From JBAXTE01 sp964653595 (GTDB lineage Bacteria; Bacteroidota; Bacteroidia; Bacteroidales; WCHB1-69): a stretch of DNA of 44,056 nt. Location: NCBI GenBank assembly GCA_964653595.1, contig CAZZHH010000026.1, positions 1 to 44,056 of the forward strand. Reading direction: 5' to 3'. Under the pieces are notes generated by a model. The model was not told where the DNA came from and ran no database searches. It saw only the letters and a list, made by a program, of their open reading frames with translations. Shown piece by piece: positions 16,768 through 25,356 of the stretch. The position numbers were made by a program, and so were the translations under genes. The first letter of the stretch is position 1. Every line of letters starts with the position of its first letter.

Positions 16768-18057
16768 ATGAAAAAATGGATAACTTTGATATTTGCAATT
16801 TCTATTATTTCTAATTCGTATTCGCAAATTTCTTTAGATAAAGTGGCAAAGAAGGCAGAAAAGAAGGTAGAAAAAAGAGTAGAGCGTAAAATTGATAGAA
16901 CGATTGATAAAGGTTTGGATAAAGTGGAAGATAATATTGATAAAGCTACGAAGCCACAAAATAAATCAAAAGAAAACAATCCAAAATCAACCAAAAATAA
17001 TGAATCAAAATCCGAAAATACGCATAAAGAAATTTCTTCTCCAACTACAACTCAAGAAAAACCACTTTTAACGTGGTCAAAATATGATTTTATTCCTGGA
17101 ACGGAAATTATTTTTGAAGATAATCAAACAGATGAACAAAATGGAGAATTTCCAAGTAAGTGGGATTTGATTCAGGGCAATTTTGAAAATGCAAATTTCG
17201 ATGGTTCTAATGTTATTTATCACATTAAATGCAATATGAACGGTGGTGGTGGTATTGCTCCATTGATGAAAAATTGCAAAGAGGATTACCTCCCAGAGGA
17301 GTTTACCATAGAGTTTGATGCCTATTTTAATGAAAATCCTGGTGGCAGTTATACCCTCTATTTTTTAGATTATAAAAATCAAAAAAATTTAGATAAAACT
17401 ATTCCATTGAATAAAAAATGGATTCGCATATATAAAAATAGCATTGACGGGAATGATATTGAACAAAATTACTACCCAGGATATAAATCGAGCATGTACG
17501 ATAAAACACCAAAATGGAGACATGTTGCCATTTCATTTAATAAGCGAGCTTTAAAAGTGTATTTAGACGATGCAAGGGTGTTAAATATTCCAAACTTAGG
17601 ATACAACCCTACTGGATTCTCCATAGGAAAACAAACAGTAGACGGAAAAAATCCTGGATATACTAAAAACTTCCGCATTGCTAAAGGTGCAGTTCCTCTT
17701 TATGAAAAACTACTTACCGATGGTAAATTTGTTACTACAGGAATCAAATTCGATGTAAATAAAGCTACCTTAAAGCCAGAATCGATTGGAACCATCAATT
17801 ACGTTTTAAAAATGATGCAAGACCATCCTGAATTAAAATTCAGTGTTGAAGGGCATACCGATAGTGATGGCGAGGATGTAACTAATTTAAAATTATCCGA
17901 TGCACGCGCAAAAGTGGTTATGGAAAAATTGGTGGAACTTGGGATATCGAAGGATAGGCTCGCATTCAAAGGTCTTGGCGAAAGCAAACCATTGTTTCCC
18001 AATGATACTCCGGAAAATAAAGCGCAAAATAGAAGGGTAGAATTCGTAAAATTTTAA
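16768..18057 (+). CDS. OmpA-family protein with coiled coil and LamG-like middle domain
   Basis: This 429-residue protein has a signal peptide (SNSYSQ, residue 20). A very charged coiled coil follows (about 23-62, repeated K/E/D heptads) and then a low-complexity Lys/Asn/Ser linker (about 63-95). A jelly-roll, concanavalin-like region lies at about 100-310, with FPSKWDLIQGNFENANFDG, EFTIEFDAYF and WRHVAISFNKRALKVYLDD as in LamG domains. The C-terminal OmpA domain (about 325-429) is intact: GIKFDVNKATLKPES, VEGHTDSDGED, LSDARAKVV, KGLGESKP and NRRVEF. It should anchor to peptidoglycan with the middle domain exposed, perhaps binding a glycan. Its intact OmpA domain is a useful contrast to the split one at 1046-2959. 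It has no close operon partner beyond the cargo gene 67 bases upstream. Confidence 0.87.
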   Translation: MKKWITLIFAISIISNSYSQISLDKVAKKAEKKVEKRVERKIDRTIDKGLDKVEDNIDKATKPQNKSKENNPKSTKNNESKSENTHKEISSPTTTQEKPLLTWSKYDFIPGTEIIFEDNQTDEQNGEFPSKWDLIQGNFENANFDGSNVIYHIKCNMNGGGGIAPLMKNCKEDYLPEEFTIEFDAYFNENPGGSYTLYFLDYKNQKNLDKTIPLNKKWIRIYKNSIDGNDIEQNYYPGYKSSMYDKTPKWRHVAISFNKRALKVYLDDARVLNIPNLGYNPTGFSIGKQTVDGKNPGYTKNFRIAKGAVPLYEKLLTDGKFVTTGIKFDVNKATLKPESIGTINYVLKMMQDHPELKFSVEGHTDSDGEDVTNLKLSDARAKVVMEKLVELGISKDRLAFKGLGESKPLFPNDTPENKAQNRRVEFVKF

Positions 18058-18192
18058 ACCATTGAAATTTTCAGCATTGTTATTTGAAATTTTGGCTTTG
18101 GTAATTGTAGGCTTTGGTAAGCAACAAACCCAATCAGATACACCGTAAAATCGGATTACATTAAATCATTCTAAATATTCATTGGATAATTA

Positions 18193-19554
18193 CTATCTTT
18201 TCCACGAATTTGCAAAATCTTCTTTTGTGGCAAAAAAGGGAGCACTTTTCTTTACATCATAATCTACAAAAAACACAAAAGAGAAAGCTGGATTCGTGTT
18301 TTCAACTTCATCTGAAAACTGACGTGCAAAGTCATTTGGAGAAACAAAAGGCAATCCCATCACTTCGCCAAAAAAAAACGAAAGACCCTCTTTGTCTGAT
18401 CGAGGTCTGAATGCATTATATATCAGTTCGCTACACACTACTTCGTCGTCGGTTCTGAAATCAAACAAAAAATCGTAGGGTACTCCAAAGTACTCAAAAG
18501 CAATCATAAGCGATTTGAAAAGATCTTCTTTTGCTAGGTTTGGTCGTATAGCAGAAACATAATCCACAAAAACAATATTTTTAACAGAGTTGATGGTAAC
18601 CCCTTTTCCTATTGCTTCAATAATTAAGTTATCTTTTCCTACTATTTGCTGGTATATTAAAGGGAAATTTTGTTCAATATAATGAGATGGTTTTTCATTC
18701 AATAGTAAATTACAATTTTCGAAAATAGAATCAAGGATGGGTAAACTTCCAATAAAAATAGCCGAATGTGTCCAAAATCCCTCAATCCCAACATTTGATA
18801 AATAGTAATTGTCTCTTTTTAATAAGATATCCCCTGGTTTTACCAATTTTAAAATTGTATCTAGTTCATATTGCCCTACATATTTGCTTTTTCTTCCACT
18901 CATGTCTAGCTCTGAAGCGATGTTGCTGATTCCTTTTTGTATCGGTTTCCTGATCTTGTTCCGAGCTATTTGCATCAAAGAAAAATAAACGTCCGATTCA
19001 TCAACTTCTTTATTTGCTTCACATCTTATCCTTCTAGCACTTTGAGTGTTGTGTATCGTGTAGATGGTGCTGGGGGTGGTTAGCTCCAACATTCCTGTTT
19101 TTTTATTTAGATATATTTTTAAAATAGTGCTATCATTTAATCCATTGTGATGATCTATTTGTACAATTGATTTTCCCTTTATATAGAAAAGATAGTTAGA
19201 TTTTGTTCCTCCTAATATTGCACCATTTGGCAAGGGGAAAAGTGAAGTTATAAATATGTCTTGGTATTTTTTATCAAATACGTATTCGCGAATACTTTGA
19301 TCGTTTGTAATACGAGCAATTTTCTGTCGTTTAACGCCAACTACTGTCCAAATATCCCCATTGATGGATGTTGTTAGTTCGGATACGGAATCGTTTAGTA
19401 TTTGTTTGATTCTTTCTTTGTCGGCAAGTGTTTGGGCTGATACAATAAATCCAAATAGGTTTAAAAACAGCAACATTGACCACCCAATTCCCTTTTTACT
19501 ATTGGAGAAATTAGTGGGTTTTGTCTTCAGTTGTTTCCTTATTTTGATACTCAC
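18193..19554 (-). CDS. YiiX/YebB-like permuted papain-fold hydrolase
   Basis: This 453-residue protein has a C-terminal half (about 235-440) that matches the YiiX/YebB-type NlpC/P60 superfamily. LVKPGDILLKRD opens it, His263 in WTHSAIFIG and Cys374 in DEVVCSELIYNAF are the likely catalytic pair, and the His-before-Cys order is that of the circularly permuted group. Relatives cleave peptides or amide/lipid bonds; the substrate here is unknown. The N-terminal half (about 50-200) looks like a short beta-propeller fragment (DIWTVVGVKRQKIARI, PLPNGAILGGTKSNYLFYI), which is unusual. A hydrophobic segment at 27-42 ending VSAQ suggests export. The start is GTG: the overlapping ATG is out of frame and meets TGA at once, and an AGGAG lies six bases before the GTG. 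A later ATG at 19476 (MLLFLNLFGF) would give a shorter signal peptide. Confidence 0.8.
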   Translation of the reverse strand: MSIKIRKQLKTKPTNFSNSKKGIGWSMLLFLNLFGFIVSAQTLADKERIKQILNDSVSELTTSINGDIWTVVGVKRQKIARITNDQSIREYVFDKKYQDIFITSLFPLPNGAILGGTKSNYLFYIKGKSIVQIDHHNGLNDSTILKIYLNKKTGMLELTTPSTIYTIHNTQSARRIRCEANKEVDESDVYFSLMQIARNKIRKPIQKGISNIASELDMSGRKSKYVGQYELDTILKLVKPGDILLKRDNYYLSNVGIEGFWTHSAIFIGSLPILDSIFENCNLLLNEKPSHYIEQNFPLIYQQIVGKDNLIIEAIGKGVTINSVKNIVFVDYVSAIRPNLAKEDLFKSLMIAFEYFGVPYDFLFDFRTDDEVVCSELIYNAFRPRSDKEGLSFFFGEVMGLPFVSPNDFARQFSDEVENTNPAFSFVFFVDYDVKKSAPFFATKEDFANSWKR

Positions 19555-19560
19555 ATTATA

Positions 19561-19565
19561 CTCCT
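19561..19565 (-). promoter_or_regulatory. Shine-Dalgarno site for the YiiX-like gene
   Basis: On the minus strand AGGAG lies six bases before the GTG start at 19554. Most starts in this window are preceded only by A-rich sequence, as is usual in Bacteroidota, so a clean Shine-Dalgarno motif stands out. It supports the GTG over the downstream ATG. Confidence 0.5.
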
Positions 19566-19673
19566 TTTGTATTATTTATGAACGATAAAGTAAGAGCTTA
19601 GAATTTTTGGTAAAGACATCAATTTTTGTCTGTAACAACTAAACACAGATTGTTGGAAAAATGTTGTATTAAT

Positions 19674-21095
19674 TTACATGTTTTTTACTAATAATTTTGG
19701 TTCCGACATATCTGCAATCGTATATTTTACTCCTTCTCTTCCAATACCTGAATCTTTAATTCCACCATATGGCATGTGGTCTACTCTAAAAATGGAGGAA
19801 TCATTGATTATAACTCCACCACACTCTATTTCGGAGTAAGCTAAGTTCATCTCTTTTAAAGAGTTCGTAAAAACTCCAGCTTGTAAACCGTAATTAGAGT
19901 TGTTAACTTCTTTTATGGCTTCTTCAAAGTTTTCGTAAGTCTCAATAACTACCACAGGGCCAAACACTTCCAGTCGGCAAATGTCCATTTCCGCATTTGT
20001 ATTTGATAATACAGTCGGTTCAACAAAAGCGGAGTGTCGATTGCCTCCGCAGTGTAATGTTGCCCCTTGTAATATGGCATCGTTAATCATTTTTTCAACT
20101 CTAATGGCATTTTCTTCATCGATTAATCCACTAACATCGGTTTCGATATCAAGTGGCGAGCCCTCTTTTAGTGCTTTTGTCTCTCGAATAAATTGATTTA
20201 AAAAAGGCAGATAAAGGTCCTTATGGACAAAAATTCGTTGGGTATGTATACAAACTTGGCCAGAATATGCAAAAGCGCCAAGGATACATCTTTTCACTGC
20301 TAAATCAAGATCTGCAGATTCTGAAACAATTACTGCTGCATTTCCTCCTAACTCAAGAACAACCTTTTTTTTGCCAGCATTTGATTTCATTTGCCAGCCA
20401 ACGCTAGGCGATCCGGTAAAGGTAAGTAGTTTAAATCGTTCGTCTGTAACCAGTTGATTCCCAACCAATCTGCTCATTGGCATAATAGATACAGCTCCTT
20501 TAGGAAGCTCTGTTTTATCGAATATTTGAGCTAATAGGAGGGTAGTAAGTGGCGTTGAAGTGGCTGGTTTTAAGATGATGGGACACCCTGCTGCAATTGC
20601 CGGAGCAATTTTATGTACTGATAAGTTTAATGGGAAATTAAATGGAGATATTCCTGCAATTAACCCTATTGGAAATAGTTTTACATAACCCTCTTTATTT
20701 ACTCCTGCCTGCGTTCTGTCAAGGGTGATATACTCTCCTTGTATTCTGCCTGCTTCTTCTGCTGCTATTCGAAAAGTTTGCACTGATCGATCTACTTCTG
20801 CCAAAGCCCATTTTAAGGGTTTGTTTGCTTCGGCTGCAAGTGTTAGAGCTACCTCTTTTTTTGAATCTTGTAATAGGGAGGCTATCTGATTCAGAATTCT
20901 AGTCTTTTGAAAACTAGGCATGTTCTTCATCCTGTTTAAAACCCTGTTTGCAGCTTCAATCGCTTTTTCCAAGTGCTCTTGGCTTGCTAAAAAAGTCGTT
21001 GCTACGATGCTGCCATCATAAGAGTTGGTTACAGAAATTGGGTGATTTGTTTCGATAAACTGCCCGCCACAATAGATGTTAAAGGTTGATTCCAT
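19674..21095 (-). CDS. NAD(P)-dependent aldehyde dehydrogenase
   Basis: This 473-residue protein is full length for the aldehyde dehydrogenase superfamily, which oxidises an aldehyde to the acid in the cytoplasm. Glu248 in LELGGNAAVIV is the general base. Cys282 in SGQVCIHTQRIFV is the nucleophile, with the normal 34-residue spacing. GISPFNFPLNLSVHK and KPATSTPL form the cofactor site, LTFTGSPSVG the glycine motif, and EVFGPVVVIETY the late family signature. The closest general resemblance is to lactaldehyde/glyceraldehyde-type and semialdehyde enzymes, and I cannot fix the substrate. It lies 166 bases after the glycosyltransferase operon on the same strand. A TATTTTTG element at 21110-21117 is very close to the start. 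Neighbours give no pathway clue. Confidence 0.92.
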   Translation of the reverse strand: MESTFNIYCGGQFIETNHPISVTNSYDGSIVATTFLASQEHLEKAIEAANRVLNRMKNMPSFQKTRILNQIASLLQDSKKEVALTLAAEANKPLKWALAEVDRSVQTFRIAAEEAGRIQGEYITLDRTQAGVNKEGYVKLFPIGLIAGISPFNFPLNLSVHKIAPAIAAGCPIILKPATSTPLTTLLLAQIFDKTELPKGAVSIMPMSRLVGNQLVTDERFKLLTFTGSPSVGWQMKSNAGKKKVVLELGGNAAVIVSESADLDLAVKRCILGAFAYSGQVCIHTQRIFVHKDLYLPFLNQFIRETKALKEGSPLDIETDVSGLIDEENAIRVEKMINDAILQGATLHCGGNRHSAFVEPTVLSNTNAEMDICRLEVFGPVVVIETYENFEEAIKEVNNSNYGLQAGVFTNSLKEMNLAYSEIECGGVIINDSSIFRVDHMPYGGIKDSGIGREGVKYTIADMSEPKLLVKNM

Positions 21096-21261
21096 TCTGT
21101 TTTTTCTTTCAAAAATAGTAATTTTTCTCTAATAAATCATTGAATATAAGAGACTCCAAATGGTATCTTTACATTTTTTCTTATAAATATGGTATTTTAA
21201 ATTGGCACCCCTCTTTTTATTATTTTCTATCCATATTTAAGATAGAAATCAGTAATAATGG

Positions 21262-22686
21262 TTAGTGGTAAAATTTAATTTTTCCTGCAGCAAAAAACCA
21301 CATTTTTAGAAGTAAAAACCCATGTTTAAAACGAGAGATGTTGGTGTCACCATACGTGCGTTCTTTGTATCGAATGGGCAAATCGATAATTTTTAAATTT
21401 AGTTTATATGCGCCAAAAATTAAATCAAAGTCACCAAAGGGATCAAAATCGCCAAAAAAGGTTCTGTTTTTTGTAAGTCGGATGTAATCATCTTTAAACA
21501 TTACCTTTGTTCCACAGAGGGTATCTTTAATTGGTTGCTCAAGCATCCAGCTAAAACCAATTCCAAACATCTTATTTCCTATCATATTGAGCAATCGCAT
21601 TGCGTTTTTCTCCATGGGATAAATAAGCCGAGTACCATTGATAAAATCCCCTTTGCCTGATGCAAGCGCGTTATAAAATTGAGTTAGTGTATGAGGAGGA
21701 ACTGTTAAATCGGCATCTAAAATCATTAAAATTTCCCCCGAAGCCATGGCATACCCTTTTCTTACTGCATCTCCTTTGCCTCTCCTTTCCTGACGAGCAA
21801 TCTTGATGTCGTGGGTGTCACTATATTTTTTTTGAATTTCTTGAATTTTTCCCCAAGTATCATCAGTAGAATTGCCCTCCACAAAAATTATCTCTAAATG
21901 TTTGCCAAAATCTGGCATTTGTAAAATTGCATTTTCAATATTTCCACTTTCATTTCGAGCAGGAATTACCACCGATACACTATGTTTTAAAGAAACATCT
22001 TGATTGGTAGGCATTGGGCGCGCAAATACATATCTGTTTAAAGCAAATGCATTAAATAAAGGAAGGTTGGCAATAACTTTATTGAAAAACCATGAAAGAA
22101 TCGGAATATTATATGGGATAATCATCTTTTTAGCATGTCTAAAAGTCTCAAATCCAGATAGATATAATAAGTTTTGAATGTCTTTTCCGGAAAGCCAATT
22201 GAGTTTAGGGGATCGTTTTTTTATTTTTATAAACTCCGCAAAACGGATCATGGGTTCCCAAAAATGGTTGTAGTAGGAGATCATGATTTTGGTGCGTTCA
22301 TGAGATACTTTGGGTAGTTGGTCAAAAACTGCTTGAACATCAAATAGATGCCCAATAATATTAGATAAAATGATGACATCAAATTTTTCGTCTAAAGAAA
22401 TATTTTCTGCCTCCATAACTCTAAAATCTTCGTTAGGGAATTGCTTTCTAGCCTCCTCTATCATTGCTTCAGAAAAATCGATCCCGATTTTTCTACTCCC
22501 ACTAATTTGGTGAATAAGTTCTCCAGTGCCACAGCCAATTTCAAGGATAGAGGACTCTTCATGACAAAAGTAATTGAAGTATTTAGTAATGGAGTTCCAA
22601 TAATAGGATTTCGACTTGCGATATTTTGTTCTATGTGGCGCAAAGGAGTTGAAATAATCAATATGATTTAAGTTTTCAGTCTTCAT
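21262..22686 (-). CDS. Fused SAM methyltransferase and family 2 glycosyltransferase
   Basis: This 474-residue protein has two enzymes in one chain. Residues 1-225 are a class I methyltransferase: ILEIGCGTGELIHQI is the SAM-binding motif I, with RVMEAENISLDEKFDVIILSN after it. Residues about 230-474 are a DPM1-like GT-A glycosyltransferase: VSVVIPARNESGNIE, then VEGNSTDDTW, GKGDAVRKGYAMASG and the metal-binding ILDADLTV. GTRLIYPMEKNAM and DTLCGTKVMF are typical of polyprenyl-phosphate sugar transferases. It begins 11 bases after the GT-C gene, so the two are one operon: this protein may load the lipid-linked sugar that the membrane enzyme then transfers. What the methyltransferase modifies is unknown; a glycan or lipid carrier is plausible. 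Confidence 0.87.
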   Translation of the reverse strand: MKTENLNHIDYFNSFAPHRTKYRKSKSYYWNSITKYFNYFCHEESSILEIGCGTGELIHQISGSRKIGIDFSEAMIEEARKQFPNEDFRVMEAENISLDEKFDVIILSNIIGHLFDVQAVFDQLPKVSHERTKIMISYYNHFWEPMIRFAEFIKIKKRSPKLNWLSGKDIQNLLYLSGFETFRHAKKMIIPYNIPILSWFFNKVIANLPLFNAFALNRYVFARPMPTNQDVSLKHSVSVVIPARNESGNIENAILQMPDFGKHLEIIFVEGNSTDDTWGKIQEIQKKYSDTHDIKIARQERRGKGDAVRKGYAMASGEILMILDADLTVPPHTLTQFYNALASGKGDFINGTRLIYPMEKNAMRLLNMIGNKMFGIGFSWMLEQPIKDTLCGTKVMFKDDYIRLTKNRTFFGDFDPFGDFDLIFGAYKLNLKIIDLPIRYKERTYGDTNISRFKHGFLLLKMWFFAAGKIKFYH

Positions 22687-22697
22687 TAAGATCGTTG

Positions 22698-24707
22698 TTA
22701 GTAGTTAAATTTTAATAGCATCGCTGGTTCTGAGTCCCCAATTTTGTGTACTTCTTGAACGATGGATGGATATTTTAATTGGATAAAATAGATATATCGA
22801 TGAATCGTAGAGATGATTTCTCCCGTATTGTATTGGGGTATTTTTCGTAGGCTTGCAAGAATGGCATATCGCACTTTGTTTTCTTTTAACGTATTCAACA
22901 TTGCTTCTGGATCTTGAATGGCATAACTCCAGTTGTCTTTGTGAATTTTTTGTACTACCGATGGCACATCCTCTACAAATTCAACACCATCTCCTTTCAT
23001 TTGGGCCATTAATGAATCGGCAATCAGGCTAGGAACCTTATATACTCCGATTACTTTACTCTCTTTGGCAGTTCTGTTTTCGTCTAAAAGATTGGCATTG
23101 ATAAAAGCGTATGTATATTTCATAATCATGGTATGAGCACGACTAACATTTTGATTTTCATTTACTTTTAAAAGATTCAATCCAACAATTTTAATGTCTG
23201 GAGTAGCTTTTAATGCTAAATTAAAAGTGTCGATATTTACTGTGGGGATATTATAAATTCCAAAAAATTTTGCACCAGAATACACAAAGCTAATGTCTGG
23301 TTTCCGACAGGCTGTAAGTTCATTTTTTGGTAGGTTTTTAGCTGCATATTTACTCATTTCAATGTAGTTTACCCAATCTGGAGTCATGCCATAATACATG
23401 TTACCGCTGAGGTTTGCTTGTAATGTTTTTGCATGCTCCGAGGTCTTTGAAATCGTCATTTTAAACGAGGCAAAAAAAAGGATGATGATCACGATAGGTA
23501 GAAGGAACTGAAATGATTTTAACTTTTTTAAGGACAACAAATAGTATATTCCTGCAAACAGTGTGAGAATGAGTATTGGATAAAACACAATCGACAATCG
23601 GGGTTGATCCCAATGTGCTTGCACTGCAAAAAATGTTACCGAAGCCAATCCAGCTCCGTATATTACGGTAAACAACAGATATTTATTCTTTTTAAAAGTA
23701 AAAATCAAAGCAATGATTACCAATGCAAATATTATATAGGTTAAAAATGGAGTTGTTGTAGGTTGTTCAGCAGTTTTCAATCCCGAAAAAACAAAAAAAT
23801 GTTTGGATAGATATATATGTGCATTGTCGATGAATCGATGCAAAAAACCGACAAAGTCTTCTGTCCCTTTTGCTGGAGTATATGCATCTTTTAGCAGTAG
23901 CGTTTTCCCTTGATCTGAAAATTGTAACGTTTCACTGCTCCAGATTAATCGTTTTAATATTTCTAAGGGTATAATTGCTGAAAAAAACGATCCTACAACA
24001 AAGAAGGCTTGTTTCCACTTTTTAAAAAGCATTAAAAAGGTCATCAATGCTAATACCGAAACTAAACCCACATTTCGAGTGTAGTAGGTAGCAGCCATCA
24101 ACAAACCTATTACAAGGTAATGAGTCCAGTCGGTTTTAAGGGTGATTTTTTCATCCCATCTGTCAATGATATATTTAAACACATAAAAAAATAAAACAGC
24201 CTGTAAAAACATAAAAAAGGCTTCACTATACGTTTGGCTCGAAAAATAGAGCAACGAGGAACAAACAGAAATCACTAACAACATGGAGACTAAGAGCGAA
24301 GAGGGGATTCTTTTTGCAAATGCTTTATATAATAATACATATTGAGCACACATGAATATCAGCGATATTACTTTGAAAAGGGTAACCTTCACTCCCGTGA
24401 TAAGCATTACAGCGGAGAGTAATAAAGGATAAAGAGGTCCTTGAAAGGATGGAAAAATTCCACCATGAATAACGTCGTATGCTCGTACAATATATGCAGA
24501 ATCATCTCCACCGTCGCTTACTTTAAAGTCAAATAACAATAATGAGAATAATACCGACAAAATTAGCCCTATCCAAAAGAAAAGTAGTAAGTTTTTATCA
24601 AAAAAAAGATCCATCGATGTGAATAAGTCTTTTTTTGAAAAATCCTTTACTGCTTTTTTAGGAATACTGTTAATGGGATTTGATTTCGTTTGTTTTTGTG
24701 ACTTCAT
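22698..24707 (-). CDS. GT-C fold membrane glycosyltransferase (GT39/ArnT-like)
   Basis: About 669 residues from the ATG at 24707. An in-frame ATG at 24761 would overlap the upstream lipoprotein gene and add residues of no visible value. About 12 hydrophobic segments run from residue 35 to 420 (counted from 24707), followed by a soluble C-terminal domain of about 250 residues. The first loop holds SDGGDDSAYIVRAYDVIHGG: paired acidic residues in this loop followed by the G(G/N) segment are typical of PMT/ArnT/GT39-type enzymes that take sugar from a polyprenyl phosphate donor. The C-terminal domain would be periplasmic. It sits between a lipoprotein and the methyltransferase-GT2 fusion, which may make its donor. 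The acceptor is unknown. Confidence 0.82.
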   Translation of the reverse strand: MKSQKQTKSNPINSIPKKAVKDFSKKDLFTSMDLFFDKNLLLFFWIGLILSVLFSLLLFDFKVSDGGDDSAYIVRAYDVIHGGIFPSFQGPLYPLLLSAVMLITGVKVTLFKVISLIFMCAQYVLLYKAFAKRIPSSLLVSMLLVISVCSSLLYFSSQTYSEAFFMFLQAVLFFYVFKYIIDRWDEKITLKTDWTHYLVIGLLMAATYYTRNVGLVSVLALMTFLMLFKKWKQAFFVVGSFFSAIIPLEILKRLIWSSETLQFSDQGKTLLLKDAYTPAKGTEDFVGFLHRFIDNAHIYLSKHFFVFSGLKTAEQPTTTPFLTYIIFALVIIALIFTFKKNKYLLFTVIYGAGLASVTFFAVQAHWDQPRLSIVFYPILILTLFAGIYYLLSLKKLKSFQFLLPIVIIILFFASFKMTISKTSEHAKTLQANLSGNMYYGMTPDWVNYIEMSKYAAKNLPKNELTACRKPDISFVYSGAKFFGIYNIPTVNIDTFNLALKATPDIKIVGLNLLKVNENQNVSRAHTMIMKYTYAFINANLLDENRTAKESKVIGVYKVPSLIADSLMAQMKGDGVEFVEDVPSVVQKIHKDNWSYAIQDPEAMLNTLKENKVRYAILASLRKIPQYNTGEIISTIHRYIYFIQLKYPSIVQEVHKIGDSEPAMLLKFNY

Positions 24708-24729
24708 TCGTTTTTGATCTTTTTTTAAA

Positions 24730-25164
24730 TTAATTGTAAACAAATAATAGCTGCCCATCATACGAAGTGCGATATGGTTTTAGTCCTCTTGTGGTAGGAC
24801 CTTTTAGCACGGATCCGTCTGTGATAATAAACCTTGACCCACATAAGCTGTCTATCAGGGTTAACCCCGAAGGCTCCATTTGAACTATCGACCCTACTAC
24901 ATCATAGTCGTGGGGACAAGCACGGTCGTACGCTTTAAATACTTCTTGGCTCTCTCGGTATATTACAATTCCAGAAACGCCACCCGTTACATATGCCCAT
25001 CCTCCAACTTGATTAAGGTCGATATACATGGTAGAATTGGGATTTATTTGAAAGTTAACATAAACATTAGGGATATACTCTTTCTCCTCTTTTTTGCAAG
25101 AACAAAAAACCACCAAAAATAGCAAAATAGTTGATTGTAAAATTTTAGTACTATTATTTTGCAT
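24730..25164 (-). CDS. Lipoprotein with degenerate Rieske-type domain
   Basis: This 144-residue protein has a lipobox (LVVFCSCKK, Cys at about residue 22 or 24), so it is likely anchored in the periplasm or outer membrane. Its C-terminal 75 residues follow the Rieske [2Fe-2S] pattern: YDRACPHDYD corresponds to box I (CxH ligands kept) and LCGSRFIITDGSVLKGP to box II, normally CPCHGSxF. In box II the first Cys is replaced by Asp and the ligand His by Cys, so an ordinary cluster is unlikely. Related Bacteroidota lipoproteins with CCGS-type box II are known to me as a family but have no assigned function. It ends 22 bases before the GT-C gene's start and leads that operon. Confidence 0.65.
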   Translation of the reverse strand: MQNNSTKILQSTILLFLVVFCSCKKEEKEYIPNVYVNFQINPNSTMYIDLNQVGGWAYVTGGVSGIVIYRESQEVFKAYDRACPHDYDVVGSIVQMEPSGLTLIDSLCGSRFIITDGSVLKGPTTRGLKPYRTSYDGQLLFVYN

Positions 25165-25258
25165 TAATCTTTGAATTTATTAAGTTTAATTGATAAAAAA
25201 AAACGAATCAAAAAACAGTTACTTTTGAAAAAAACTAAAAATTATTTTTCATCAAATG

Positions 25259-25266
25259 CAAAGATA
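25259..25266 (-). promoter_or_regulatory. -7 promoter element for the lipoprotein-glycosyltransferase operon
   Basis: Read on the minus strand, TATCTTTG matches TAnnTTTG, 94 bases before the start at 25164. It lies after the terminator of the neighbouring lipoprotein gene, the right place for an operon promoter. No good TTG element was seen about 20 bases upstream. Confidence 0.4.
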
Positions 25267-25292
25267 AGAAAAAGTATTGCTTCCTTAAATTT

Positions 25293-25332
25293 ATAAAAAA
25301 AAGTTCTCAAAGAAAAATTTCGTTGAGAACTT
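25293..25332 (-). terminator. Rho-independent terminator of the small lipoprotein gene
   Basis: AAGTTCTCAA (25301-25310) and TTGAGAACTT (25323-25332) form a perfect 10-pair stem with a 12-base loop. On the minus strand it is followed by eight T residues and begins 25 bases after the stop at 25357. This separates the small lipoprotein gene from the lipoprotein-glycosyltransferase operon. Confidence 0.8.
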
Positions 25333-25356
25333 AAATATTTTGAACTTAGATTTTAT

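Noticed and set aside
18062..18148. Short frame from TTG reading like a signal peptide (LKFSALLFEILALVIVGFGK, then QQTQSDTP-stop).
   Set aside because: Only 28 codons, no ATG, an 11-base direct repeat (GGCTTTGGTAA) explains much of it, and there is no lipobox cysteine. Probably chance or a decayed lipoprotein leader.
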